Source of the DNA: Wurfbainia villosa
Lineage: Eukaryota; Streptophyta; Magnoliopsida; Zingiberales; Zingiberaceae
Direction of reading: 5' to 3'
Assembly: GCA_025175895.1 (NCBI GenBank)
Contig: CM046001.1
Span: 25,678,314-25,742,313 of the forward strand
DNA: 64,000 nucleotides
Below are positions 54,945 to 64,000 of the stretch, piece by piece; position 1 is the first letter of the stretch, and each line of letters starts with the position of its first letter. The position numbers were made by a program, and so were the translations under genes. The notes under the pieces are model-generated. The model did not search any database. It had not been told where the DNA came from and was given only the letters and a program-made list of their open reading frames with translations.

Positions 54945-56521
54945 TGTTGGTGCAATCGGCCCAGGTCACGATTGACCAGACTCGAGTTGTGTTTTGATTT
55001 TTTACATTGATGTTTGATAAAGGAGTTGACCGTTGTTTGATAATGGGTTGACTAGATGGTTGACTTGGGGGTGACCATAATGGAGAAGTCCAAGTGGGAC
55101 ACTTGGCAAGGGAAGGTCCAAGTCTTGACTACTTGGCATGGAAAGTCCAAGCATGGGTCTTGGCAAGGGAAAGTCCAAGCTTAAGTCTTGGCAATTGGAA
55201 TGTCTAACATGGGTTGGCAAGGAAAGTCCAAGTCATGGGTATGTGGCATTTGAGAAGTCCAAGGGTTGATATTTGCAGCGTAAAGTCCAAGCGAGAGTCT
55301 TGGCAGCATAAGTCCAATGGTTTAGCGGCATAAAATCCAAGCATGTGTCTTAGCAGCGTAATCCCAAATGTGCCTTGGCGGTATAGACCATGTTAGCATG
55401 ACAATAGCCGATGGAAGCACATGAAGGCTAACGTATGGATGAACAAGCCATGGATGACTTGGAGGGATCCGATAGGCATGAGGCTGATGGAGGTAGTTAC
55501 AAGGCTTAGGTCTAGACTAAGGGTGGTCTAGCAAGTATGAGGTAATCATACTTGGGGTTAAACCTCATGTTTGATGTTTATCAGTCGACTGAGATTATGA
55601 CTAGTCGATTAATGAGAGTCGATTATGGTCAACTGCAGCTGAATTGTGGCCACAGACATAAGGCAGCTCGACTGGAGTCCCAGTCCTGGCGGCGCCTCGA
55701 CTGGCCTCGACTGCGGCGGCCACAGATGCAAGGCACCTCGATCGGTGCCTTGACTGGTCTAGCAGTCGACTGGCATGGAGTGGCAGTTGACTAATGTTGA
55801 GGAAACACCACAGATGCGAGGCAGGCTCGACCAATGACTCGACTGTCGGTGCATCAGTCGACTAATGGGTGTGATCAGTCAACTGATGGTCTATCTGTTG
55901 GAACTTATCCAATGTGGATCGAACCGTTGTCTCACAATGGCTAAGGGAGCAGTCGACTGATCTTCATGAACAGTCGACTGCTAGGCGGAATCCAGCCCGA
56001 GTTACAGCTTTAAAAGGAGCTCATGGAGGAGGATTTTGGTAGCGATTTCTTGGGCGATTTGGAGTGATTTGCTAGTGCAAATCAGAGTCTTCAAGTGTGG
56101 TTCAAGCAAACAAACAAGCAAGCATTCAAAAGAGTTTTGTAAAGTGTTCTTTACTTTTTTTGTTGTATTTCATTTATATTTGTTTGTATATTTCGTGTAT
56201 TACTTTTGTAATCCTTGTACGAGGCTTCTCCACCTCCGACTTGTTGTCGAGAAGGAGTATTTTTGGTTTAGTGATGGTGGTTGCATCGCTAGGGCTCATT
56301 TGAGCCCAACCCGTAGAGTAGGAACCCTAATGTTCCGAACAACGTTATATTGTCGTGTATTGTGTGCTTGTGTTGTGTATTTGTTTTTGTTATTGCTATT
56401 CTATATTCCACTGCATACACTAACACTTGTAGCAAGCATGCGATCGATTTCCATCATCAAAGCAACGAACTTGTTATTCACCCCCCCCCCCCCCCCGTCT
56501 AGCGACGTCCAATTCCAAACA
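54945..56521 (+). repeat. Sire-4 5' LTR
   Basis: 1577 bp, TGTTGG to TTCCAAACA. Contains the CTTGG/CCAAG subrepeat array (55085-55390), TCGACTG motifs (55570-55980), TTTAAAAG at 56009-56016 in the TATA position, and a C16 run inside the TATTCACCCC box (56478-56496). A 173-codon frame over its 3' end is chance. Confidence 0.88.
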
Positions 56522-56523
56522 AG

Positions 56524-56535
56524 TGGTATCAGAGC
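56524..56535 (+). other. Sire-4 primer binding site
   Basis: TGGTATCAGAGC, perfect initiator tRNA-Met type. Confidence 0.9.
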
Positions 56536-56587
56536 GAGGCCTCTCTTCAAGGTTTAACAACTAAGGAAGCATGCTAGGGGGAAGAAG

Positions 56588-57202
56588 ATGGAGTTTGAAG
56601 AAAAATTTGGATGAGACATCAACACTCCAATTCCATACACCTTCTATTGACAAGAAGAGTTTGAGGAATGGAGGGCACGAATGGAGAACTTCTTCATGAT
56701 GGACTTTGAATATTGGATGATCCTAGTGAAGGGGTTTGAAATTCCGAGAGGTCCAAAAGGTGGATACCTCAAGAAGAAAAGATGGACCGAAGAGAAAGTC
56801 CAAGCCTTCGAAAGAAATGATAAGGTAACGCAATTAATATTAAATTTAATACCTAACGATATTTTGTCTAGGTTAGGTGAATTTCAAGATGCAAGGAGCT
56901 ATGGGATAAATTGGCCAAGCTCCATGAAGAACCATCTGTGGCTCAAGTAGAGAGAGAGCCCAAAGAGAAGTGCTCATCCTCACATGAAAGTGAGGATTCG
57001 GAGGTCGAGAGATGTTTGACATCTGAGGAAGGAGAGGTGGACGTAGCCTCCACCTCTAGGATTGAGGGGGAGGGAATTAGATCATCAGAGCCGGAGCAAG
57101 AGCAAGAAGTAGCTTCCACCTCCGGAAGAAGTGAAGAATCAACTCCGACGCCGACCACCATTGACCTAGGTAACTCAAGCATTCCATTTAAAAATAAAAA
57201 TC
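56588..57202 (+). pseudogene. gag: Sire-4 gag, N-terminal part
   Basis: ATG 56588 lies 52 bp after the PBS. It reads a Gag start with two stops where Trp is expected (56609 TGA; 56650 TGA), then EEFEEWRARMENFFMMDFEYW and KKRWTEEKVQAFERNDK, VTQLILNLIPNDILSRLGEF, the UBN2-type domain. A one-base shift near 56910 leads to an acidic/Ser-rich linker (SSHESEDSEVERCLTSEEGEV). soloLTR-3 interrupts at 57208. Broken Gag, but domain order is normal. Confidence 0.82.
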
Positions 57203-57207
57203 ATATT

Positions 57208-58346
57208 TGTTGGTGCAGTAGGCACCTAAGTCGAACCTGTGTTTTTATTATAGCAAACGATACAAAGTTAAGCTCATATTATTTTCTCACAAGCTAAATT
57301 GAGTGTGCAGAAAAGTGCCAACGCTGGAGCTGAAGGCTAGCGACACCCAGAGGAAGCCGCGATGGTCGAGCGACACTCGAGTGATTTCGAAGGGAGCCGA
57401 AGGAATCGAGTGGAAGGTCGGAAGTGAAGGTGACATAGTAAGTATCGAGGCAAGCTCGTGTGTATGCGAGAGTAAGTGAGGTCGTATCCTCTTTACGGGG
57501 ATGATCTTAAGCGTATATCTAACCAAAGACATCCTATAGGTGGTCTAGGTCAAGATCGGATGGTCGGAGGTCATCGAAATAATGTTTTTGTTAAGCTAAC
57601 TTTGCCTTACAGCTAGCATCAGTTGACTGCCATCTTGGAGGACTCGATCGCTGCTCATCGTTCATCGTCATTGGCCACTGCTTCGATCGACATTCGGCCC
57701 GATCTTGCCATCGATCATGGCCATCATCGATGATGGTCAAGGATCAACCTCGAGGAGTCAAGCTTTATCACCATTTTTCAAGGATCTTGTGCCCAATTTC
57801 TATTGGTTGAAGATCCTCTCGAAAAGGGGCTCAAAGGCTATAAAAGGAGGGCCTCTCCTAGGGTTTTTCATTAATTCTAAGTGCTCAAAATCCTCTGCAA
57901 CGTTGAGACTCTCCGATGACTCTACAATGACGAAGTGTTGTCAACAACTCTAGCTTAATTTCTATTCTCTAGTTGTTGGTATAACTTTAAATTGTCATCT
58001 CTTTCATATTGCAATTCCTATTGTTAATCGAGGTTTTCTATCGTTGCATTTTACCTTAATAGAAGAGAGCGTTTGTCTCTCTATCTTTTGTTTTCGAAGG
58101 TTTTTGTAATCGTCAAACTCCTACCTCCAACGAGGAGGAGTGTTTTAGTGAATTACCCTCCGTACACGGTCTAGGACTGTTAGGGCCTTGGAGTAGTAGC
58201 CGAAGGCTACGAACTAAGTAAAAAATACTATTGTCTCTTGTGTTTACTTTTATCTTCTGTTGTGTCTACTATTGTTTTAACGAACGAAACACAAGAAAAG
58301 TTTTATCACTATTCACCCCCCCTCTAGCGATCCGCTCGATCCAACC
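57208..58346 (+). repeat. soloLTR-3, same family as the Sire-3 LTR
   Basis: 1139 bp, TGTTGGTGCAGTAGGCACC to GATCCAACC, flanked by ATATT (57203-57207, 58347-58351). The final CA reads CC. Matches the Sire-3 LTRs end to end, with TATAAAAG at 57839-57846. No internal sequence. In its first part the AGTCGACT palindromes are largely lost to point changes (57600-57720). Confidence 0.9.
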
Positions 58347-58351
58347 ATATT

Positions 58352-59399
58352 ATGCGCTTTCAGTGTAGAGAACAAGGACACTACAAGAGAAAGTGTCTGA
58401 AAAGAGTCAAGAAGACTCCTCCGGCTCTAAAAATCAACAAAATCTCAAAGGATGCCGGTGCCACAATTAGGAAGAGCAAGAAGCACGTAGTGTGCTTCAA
58501 GTGCCAACAACCGGGGCATTATAGGAGTCAATGCCCTAAGGGGAGGAAGAAAGGGCAAGAAGGAGCATCATATGTAGGGGGAGCATCTAAGACAAACCCT
58601 AAGGTATATTTTAGTAATGCACCTTCTAGTTTTAATGTCAAAAATCATGCTAGAAATAATTTAAATACTCTTGCTATTGTTCATGAAAAGCATGCTAGGA
58701 ATAATAAATATTTTTGCTTAGGTGCTAAGAGTTGTGATTTTAGAACTAAGGAGAAATTTAGGACTAATAACCCTAGAAAAATCCTACTTAGGGAAAATAT
58801 TAGGAAAATAGAAATCCATTTAGGCATTAACCCTAAGAAGGGTAGACATATGCCTAGGAGGAACCCTTCCCAAAGGATAAATAAAATCAAAATTGGGAAG
58901 ATTAGAGTTAGAGAACCAAACCTTGAGGTCAAGGCTTGAGAAACTTGAAAAGATCCTTAGAAATATGCAAAATCAAATTCAAGGGTCTAGGAGTCAAAGT
59001 CAAGGGTGTAAGTGGCATGCCCCATCTAGGAGGCAAGGTTTGGGTCATAAGCCTATGTCCAAGAAGGTAATGCCTACTTATCACAATGTTCCATTTGATT
59101 ATGGAACACAACTTAGGTCTAGGAGAGCCTAGGTTACTAGGGAAGTTATCCTTAAGGGTAACCAAGGTGTGTGCCTAGTGGCTAAGGTTTCAAGGAATCC
59201 TAGGGAAGCCACTAAGAAGGTTACAAGGGGAGTCACCCCTAGAGTTAACCTAGGCAAGACCAAAATGACCAAAGCTTCTAAGCCTAGAAGGGTCATTAGA
59301 AGGGTATCTAGGGAAGTTATCCCTAAGGAATACCTAGTAAATCCAAGGAGCTCCAATAGGTATTGGGTTCCTAGGAGTGTGATCGATTCACGCTAAATA
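58352..59399 (+). pseudogene. gag: Sire-4 gag, C-terminal part with two zinc knuckles
   Basis: Resumes directly after ATATT. Knuckle 1 reads RFQCREQGHYKRKC, its first Cys changed to Arg (CGC); knuckle 2 is intact (CFKCQQPGHYRSQCP, about 58493-58537). A Lys/Arg/Asn-rich stretch follows; a frameshift near 58935 leads to a coiled-coil segment (LRSRLEKLEKILRNMQNQI), basic repeats (PREATKKVTRGVTPR) and the end YWVPRSVIDSR-stop at 59399. WVP(K/R) is the Sirevirus Gag end. One further stop lies at 59130. Where protease would follow there is noncoding DNA. Confidence 0.85.
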
Positions 59400-61235
59400 G
59401 GTTAGGTTGTGTCACCCTTGATTGGATGGGTAGTTAATCCAACCATAGCAAAGTTGGCACTTTAGGTCATTTCCAAGGTAATGGAATACTTTGGAAATGT
59501 GGTTTGAATTTAATCCTAAAGGTTTTTAGGATATGCTAATATCATTTAAGAAGTTAGATAAATTGATAAAATTTGCACAAACTAGTGTTAGAGGTCATGG
59601 TATGCCATTTTGGGTTTTGGCACACTTGGGAGATAGGTGATAATATGGAAAAATGGAATTAATCCTAACAAATAGAAACTAATATTAAAATTTAGGTATT
59701 CTTATGCCTTTACATTTTATTTGTCATATCTTGTTTGTCATTGCCATGTCATGACATCATGATTAGTTTTATCATATAAAATATCATGATATCTTATGTT
59801 TATCTTTTTATGTCATGTATGTTTAGATTAAATTTATATGTCATGACATCATGATTATTGGCACATGTTCTTAATTATGTTATCATTTATGCCATAATCA
59901 TCATTCATGCATTTAGGATTTATGAAAATTGATTTAAGGACAACTCGCATGACTTGAAGTCCCATGTATAAGGGAATCAAGTAGTGTTGCCTTAGAAAAT
60001 GCATGAGGCCTTAGATTAGGATGAACAAAATCCACATCTCACATCAAATTGACAAGTGAGATGCTAGGAAATGAGTTGAGTTCAAGGTGAATAGTTCTTG
60101 CATCTAGATGAACTCAAACTCATTATATACCATAGATGAATCATGAAGAAAACTTATGTACAAGTCTTGTGCATTAAGCCCATAGACCATGGTTCAATAT
60201 AAGGTTTTAAAACTATTTCAAAATCATTTTGAAAAACCTTGGTGAAGCCTATCTTTTGATATCAATCACCATTAATAGAGTTGATACAAGGTAGGGTCAA
60301 AACTTTGAACTTTTCAATAGTTTTGAATTTTTTATCAATCTCATTATTTTATGGGTATTTTATTTTTTCAATATTTTTCACCCATAATGATTGACTTAAG
60401 TATTATACATATAAATTTTCATGAATTTTCATATTATGTATAATTACTTATGATTTTTTGAAAATTGATTTCTGAACTTGATTTCTGCAAACTGTAAAAA
60501 TCAGTCGACTGCAAAGTATGGCAGTTGATTGGCATCAAGAGAAATCGAGGTGGTGCCTCGACTGCAGATTCTATCACTCGACTGGCCTTAGGGGTAGTCG
60601 ACTAGTTGGTGAAAGAGTCGACTGTCAGGCCTGATTTTAGGTAAACAAAGGTTGTTTAGCCTGATTTCAGCTATGTTAGGTTACCCTAACTGCTCCTAAC
60701 CCTAGGATATGCTTTGGAAAGAATTGGAAAGGGTGAAAATCCATTGGATATTGATTAGGATAGTCATTTGGGTGTGTATCAAGTTTAAGGTGTGTGAAAG
60801 TTCAAGGTCGAACTTTTAGCCGTAAATATTGATGGTTTAGTGTTCCTATAGGCTTAGGGACTCTCCAAGGACATTTTTGGTGCAATGGTCGAGGGGGAGC
60901 AAGTCTTTAGGGGGAGATTATACATCATGTGATGATGGATGTGTTCTTCCTCATGAGAGGGAGAATTTGGAAAAGTGAGGATTGCCTCTCTTTAGTGATA
61001 TGAGACTTATCACTAGAAAGAGTGAAGGCATCCTAGATATTTTTGGACCAAGGGGGAGATTGTAAGATCTCATTGGGTTATGAGATATTGACACCCTTAG
61101 GGAGAACTTTTTTAATGTATGTCAAAACGGGAGAGAATTTGGGAATTCCCAATTTGGAAAATTGGGAGGATTGGATTGAGTTAGTGTTCTAACTCAAAGA
61201 TGTTGGTTTTTGTAAAACATCAAAGAAAGGAAGAT
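59400..61235 (+). other. Sire-4 noncoding region in place of pol
   Basis: 1.8 kb with no PR, IN, RT or RNase H motif in any frame that I can see. AT-rich, with repeated ATGTCATGACATCATG phrases (59745-59860), the TCGACTG island (60490-60630) shared with other Sire 3' UTRs, and GGGGGAG purine blocks (60893, 60910, 61050). AAAGGAAGAT at 61226-61235 is the PPT candidate. Confidence 0.75.
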
Positions 61236-61698
61236 TGTTGGTGCAATCGGCCCAGGTCATAATTGATCAAACTTGAGTTAGACTCGAGTAGTATTTTGAA
61301 ATTTGACATTAATGTTTGATAAAGGAGTTGACCATTGTTTGACAATGGGTTGATTAGATGGTTGACTTGGGGTTGACCATAATGGAGAAGTCCAAGTGGG
61401 ACACTTGGCAAGGGAAGGTCCAAGTCTTGAGTATTGGCATGGAAAGTCCAAGCATTGGTCTTAGCAAGAGAAAGTCCAAGATTGAGTCTTGGCAATTGGA
61501 AAGTCCAACATGGGTTGGCAAGGAAAGTCCAAGTCATGGATACTTGGCATTTGGAAAGTCCAAGGGTTGATATTGGTGGCGTAAAGTCAAAGCGGGAGTC
61601 TTGGTAGCATAAGTCAAATGGTTTGGCGGTGTAAAGTCCAAGCGTGTGTCTTGGCAGTGTAAGCCCAAATGTGCCTTGGCGGTATAGACCACGTTAGC
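61236..61698 (+). repeat. Sire-4 3' LTR, truncated
   Basis: Matches 54945-55404 of the 5' LTR, with a 20-bp extra piece near 61270, and stops after GTTAGCAT. About 1.1 kb of LTR is missing. Confidence 0.88.
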
Positions 61699-61717
61699 AT
61701 CGCTGTAACCAAATATC
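61697..61717 (+). other. Rearrangement junction with templated filler
   Basis: GCATCGCTGTAACC (61697-61710) and AAATATC (61711-61717) are copies of 61759-61772 and 61800-61806 in the adjoining Ang-4 sequence. The first four bases GCAT are also the end of the Sire-4 LTR match. Confidence 0.75.
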
Positions 61718-62429
61718 CTGACTGCGATCTATAATTATCCTGGTCAGTTTGGAAGCTGGCATCGCTGTAACCCTTTACAGCTAGCTCCTCATCGCCTCCA
61801 AATATCAAGAAATATTCTTTAGTCCTTCTCAAGTACTTAAGAATATTCTTGACTGCTATCCAGTGACGCTCACCTGGATCTGACTGGTATCTACTCGTCA
61901 TGCTCAAAGCATACGAGACATCAGGACGAGTACACAGCATGGCGTACATGATAGATCCTATAGCAGATGCGTAAGGGATCTTATCCATGCGGTCTCTCTC
62001 CTCTCTAGAAGAGGGACTTTGAGTCTTCGAAAGACTCACACCATGTGACATCGGCAGAAGTCCTTTCTTGGAATTCTGCATGGCAAACCGAAGTAATACC
62101 GTGTCAATGTATGTACTCTGACTTAGGCCAAGCAATCTCTTATATCTATCTCTATAGATCTTGATGCCTAGAATACAGGCTGCTTCACCTAAGTCTTTCA
62201 TTGAGAAGCACGTCCCGAGCCAAGTCTTCACAGACTATAGCGAAGGGATGTCATTCCCAATGAGCAGTATGTCATCCACATACAATACAAGGAAGACAAC
62301 TGTGTTCCCATCAACCCTCTTGTAGACACAGGGTTCATCTTCATTCTTGATGAAACCAAACTGTTTGATCGCATCATCGAATCAAAGATTCCAGCTCCGA
62401 GAAGCTTGCTTTAGCCCATAAATGGACCT
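61718..62429 (-). pseudogene. pol: Ang-4 RT C-terminus and RNase H start
   Basis: Same frame as the upstream ORF. RSIYGLKQASRSWN-L-stop (TGA for CGA near 62383), then VLYVDDILLIGND intact at about 62260-62290, TAG for CAG near 62235, then WLGTCFSMKDLGEAACILG, LLPMSHGVSLSK, and the RNase H start YSDASFQTDQDNYRSQSG, where the junction cuts it. All three stops are C-to-T changes relative to Ang-1. Confidence 0.88.
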
Positions 62430-63992
62430 TTACAGCTTGCATACCTTCCCAGTATGCTGTGGATCTACAAAACCCTCAGGTTGTGTCATGTACACATCCT
62501 CGAGCAAGTTTCCATTCAGAAACGCGGTTTTGACATCCATCTGCCAGATCTCATAATCGTGGTATGCTGCAATAGAAAGCAAGATCCGAATGGACTTAAA
62601 CATCGCCACTGGAGAAAAGGTTTCATCATAGTCAATACCATGAATTTGCTTGAAACCTTTAGCCACCAATCGGCCCTTATAGGTATGCGTAAGTCCATCC
62701 ATGTCAGTATTTCTCCTAAAGACCCACTTACACCCAATGTGTTTGACCCCTTCAAGTGGATCAACCAAAGTCCATACTTGGTTGGTGTACATGGATTCCA
62801 TCTCGGATCTCATGGCCTCTAGCCATTTCTCAGAATCTGGGCTTATCACAGCTTCCTGATAGGAGGTAGGCTCATTCTCAATGAGCATTACGTCATCATG
62901 GTCAGACAAGAGAAATGAATATCTCTCAGGCTGACGACGTACCCTATCAAATCTGCGAAGAGGTAGGTCTACATGAACAGGTGGTTGTTTCACAACTCTT
63001 TGTGCAATAACCTCATCACCGACAACACTTTGTGGTTCCTGTTCAACCTCCATCAAGGCCTCAGTGCTATGGTCCTTATCTTGAATTTCTTCAAGATCGA
63101 AGGTACTCCCACTAGTTTTTCTAGAAACAAAATCCCTTTCTAGAAAAATTTCAGTCTTTGCCACAAACACTTTGTGCTGACTGTGAATGTAGAAGTAATA
63201 TCCCTTTGTATCCTTGGGATATCCAACAAAATAGCACCTATCGGATTTGGGTCCCAGTTTGTCTGAGACTTGCCGTCGAACGTAAGCCTCACAACCCCAA
63301 ATCCTCATAAAAGACATCATGGGATTTCTCCCTGTCCATATCGTATATGGTGTCTTTATGATAGCCTTAGATGGTACACGGTTAAGGGTAAAGGCTGCTG
63401 TGTCTAGAGCATATCCCCAAAAGGATATAGGAAGATCTGTGTGACTCATCATAGATCGTACCATATCTAATAGGGTACGATTCCTCCTTTCGGATACACC
63501 ATTCCACTGTGGTGTTCCAGGAGGAGTGAGTTGGGATAGAATCCCACACTCAGCTAGATAGTCACGAAACTCATGACTAAGGTATTCTCCACCTCGATCT
63601 GATCGAAGTATCTTAATACTCTTGCCAAGCTGGTTTTGTACTTCATTCTTGAATTCTTTGAACTTTTCAAAGGATTCTGATTTGTGTGTCATGAGATACA
63701 CATAACCATATCTACTGAAGTCATCAGTAAATGTAATGAAGTACCTGTAACCACCTCTAGCAGCAACATTGAAAGGACCACATACATCACTATGTATAAG
63801 TCCTAACAAATCTGTTGCTCTTTCGCTATGTCCACTAAAGGGAGTCTTGGTCATCTTGCCTAAAAGGCAAGACTCGCATGTCTCATATGATTCAAAATCA
63901 AATGAGTCTAGCAGCCCATCCTTATGGAGCTGAGATAAGCGACTCTCATTTATGTGACCTAAGCGACAATGCCAGAGATATGTTTGGTTCAA
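62430..63992 (-). CDS. pol: Ang-4 integrase and RT N-terminus, open 520 codons
   Basis: Uninterrupted frame within the polyprotein; the Met at 63992 is internal (MNQTYLWHCRLGHI), not a true start. GAG-pre-IN CESCLLGK; integrase HSDVCGP, FTDDFSRYGY, LRSDRGGEY, WNGVSERRNR, so all three catalytic acids are present; C-terminal domain CYFVGYPKDTKG; hinge; RT CKWVFRRNTD, DETFSPVAMFKS, MDVKTAFLNGN. The frame ends at TAA 62427-62429, which replaces a Gln codon of Ang-1 (CAA). Integrase inserts the cDNA into the genome. This is the best preserved integrase in the window. Confidence 0.9.
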   Translation of the reverse strand: MNQTYLWHCRLGHINESRLSQLHKDGLLDSFDFESYETCESCLLGKMTKTPFSGHSERATDLLGLIHSDVCGPFNVAARGGYRYFITFTDDFSRYGYVYLMTHKSESFEKFKEFKNEVQNQLGKSIKILRSDRGGEYLSHEFRDYLAECGILSQLTPPGTPQWNGVSERRNRTLLDMVRSMMSHTDLPISFWGYALDTAAFTLNRVPSKAIIKTPYTIWTGRNPMMSFMRIWGCEAYVRRQVSDKLGPKSDRCYFVGYPKDTKGYYFYIHSQHKVFVAKTEIFLERDFVSRKTSGSTFDLEEIQDKDHSTEALMEVEQEPQSVVGDEVIAQRVVKQPPVHVDLPLRRFDRVRRQPERYSFLLSDHDDVMLIENEPTSYQEAVISPDSEKWLEAMRSEMESMYTNQVWTLVDPLEGVKHIGCKWVFRRNTDMDGLTHTYKGRLVAKGFKQIHGIDYDETFSPVAMFKSIRILLSIAAYHDYEIWQMDVKTAFLNGNLLEDVYMTQPEGFVDPQHTGKVCKL

Positions 63993-64000
63993 CTCATTTG

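Larger units (their letters stand above)
54945..61698 (+). mobile_element. Sire-4: gag-only Sirevirus-like element, 3' LTR truncated
   Basis: LTRs start TGTTGGTGCAATCGGCC at 54945 and 61236. 5' LTR 54945-56521, PBS 56524-56535, gag 56588-57202 and 58352-59399 (split by soloLTR-3), then about 1.8 kb without any PR, IN, RT or RNase H, then a PPT-like stretch and the first 463 bp of the 3' LTR. The 3' LTR ends at a rearrangement near 61697. Without soloLTR-3 the internal region is about 3.6 kb. A non-autonomous element that would need pol in trans from a relative such as Sire-1 to -3. Confidence 0.85.
61718..64000 (-). mobile_element. Ang-4: truncated Angela/Tork-like copia element, same family as Ang-1
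   Basis: Minus-strand pol that ends abruptly in RNase H at the junction (no RNase H C-terminus, PPT or 3' LTR) and runs out of the window at 64000 in the GAG-pre-IN region. Protein and DNA match Ang-1 closely throughout. Confidence 0.9.

Noticed and set aside
56036..56557. 173-codon frame across the end of the Sire-4 5' LTR
   Set aside because: Runs through the C16 tract, LTR end and PBS; not conserved and not a known protein.

Overview
The window is plant repetitive DNA. Almost every base can be assigned to LTR retrotransposons: Ty1/copia elements of two kinds, plus a decayed Ty3/gypsy-like remnant. I found no host gene, tRNA, rRNA or CRISPR array. The organism is an angiosperm. The mix of Sirevirus (Maximus/SIRE) and Angela/BARE-like copia elements would suit a large-genome monocot, but the sequence does not settle the species. 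Names used here: Sire-1 to Sire-4 (Sirevirus-like), Ang-1 to Ang-4 (Angela/Tork-like; Ang-1 and Ang-4 are one family, Ang-2 and Ang-3 another), Gyp-1 (gypsy-like) and soloLTR-1 to -3.

Layout. Bases 1-41040 are the 3' part of Sire-1 (+), opened by a deep nest. soloLTR-1 sits in the Sire-1 RT gene (TSD ATGAC). Sire-2 (-) sits in soloLTR-1 (TSD GTTCA). Sire-3 (+) sits in the Sire-2 integrase (TSD CTAGA/CTAGG). Ang-1 (+) sits in the 5' LTR of Sire-2 (TSD CTTGG/CTAGG). Ang-2 (+) sits in the Ang-1 leader (TSD CCGAC). After Ang-1, Sire-2 and soloLTR-1 close, the Sire-1 RT/RNase H and its 3' LTR resume at 37972-41040. Sire-1 itself abuts a gypsy-like LTR.

Bases 41041-54944 are the minus-strand Gyp-1 remnant: two head-to-tail LTR copies, a 3' noncoding region and an ORF tail. 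It is interrupted by soloLTR-2 (TSD CACTC) and by the young Ang-3 (-, TSD ACCTC). Sire-4 (+, 54945-61698) is a gag-only element with no pol. Its gag is split by soloLTR-3 (TSD ATATT), and its 3' LTR is cut off by a rearrangement junction with templated filler. Ang-4 (-, 61718 to the right edge) follows, carrying a nearly intact integrase-RT.

Function. The genes are gag (UBN2-type Gag, CCHC knuckle, coiled coil), protease, GAG-pre-integrase/integrase, reverse transcriptase and RNase H, all in copia order (PR-IN-RT-RH). None of the elements has an intact full polyprotein. Stops, frameshifts, deletions or lost catalytic residues disable each one, and many stops look like C-to-T (methylcytosine) decay. 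The most notable points are the nest with its readable history, the gag-only Sire-4, the filler junction at 61.7 kb, the long palindromes in Sirevirus-like LTRs, a shared in-frame amber codon between gag and PR, and an Ang-2 copy that looks defective at the time it jumped.
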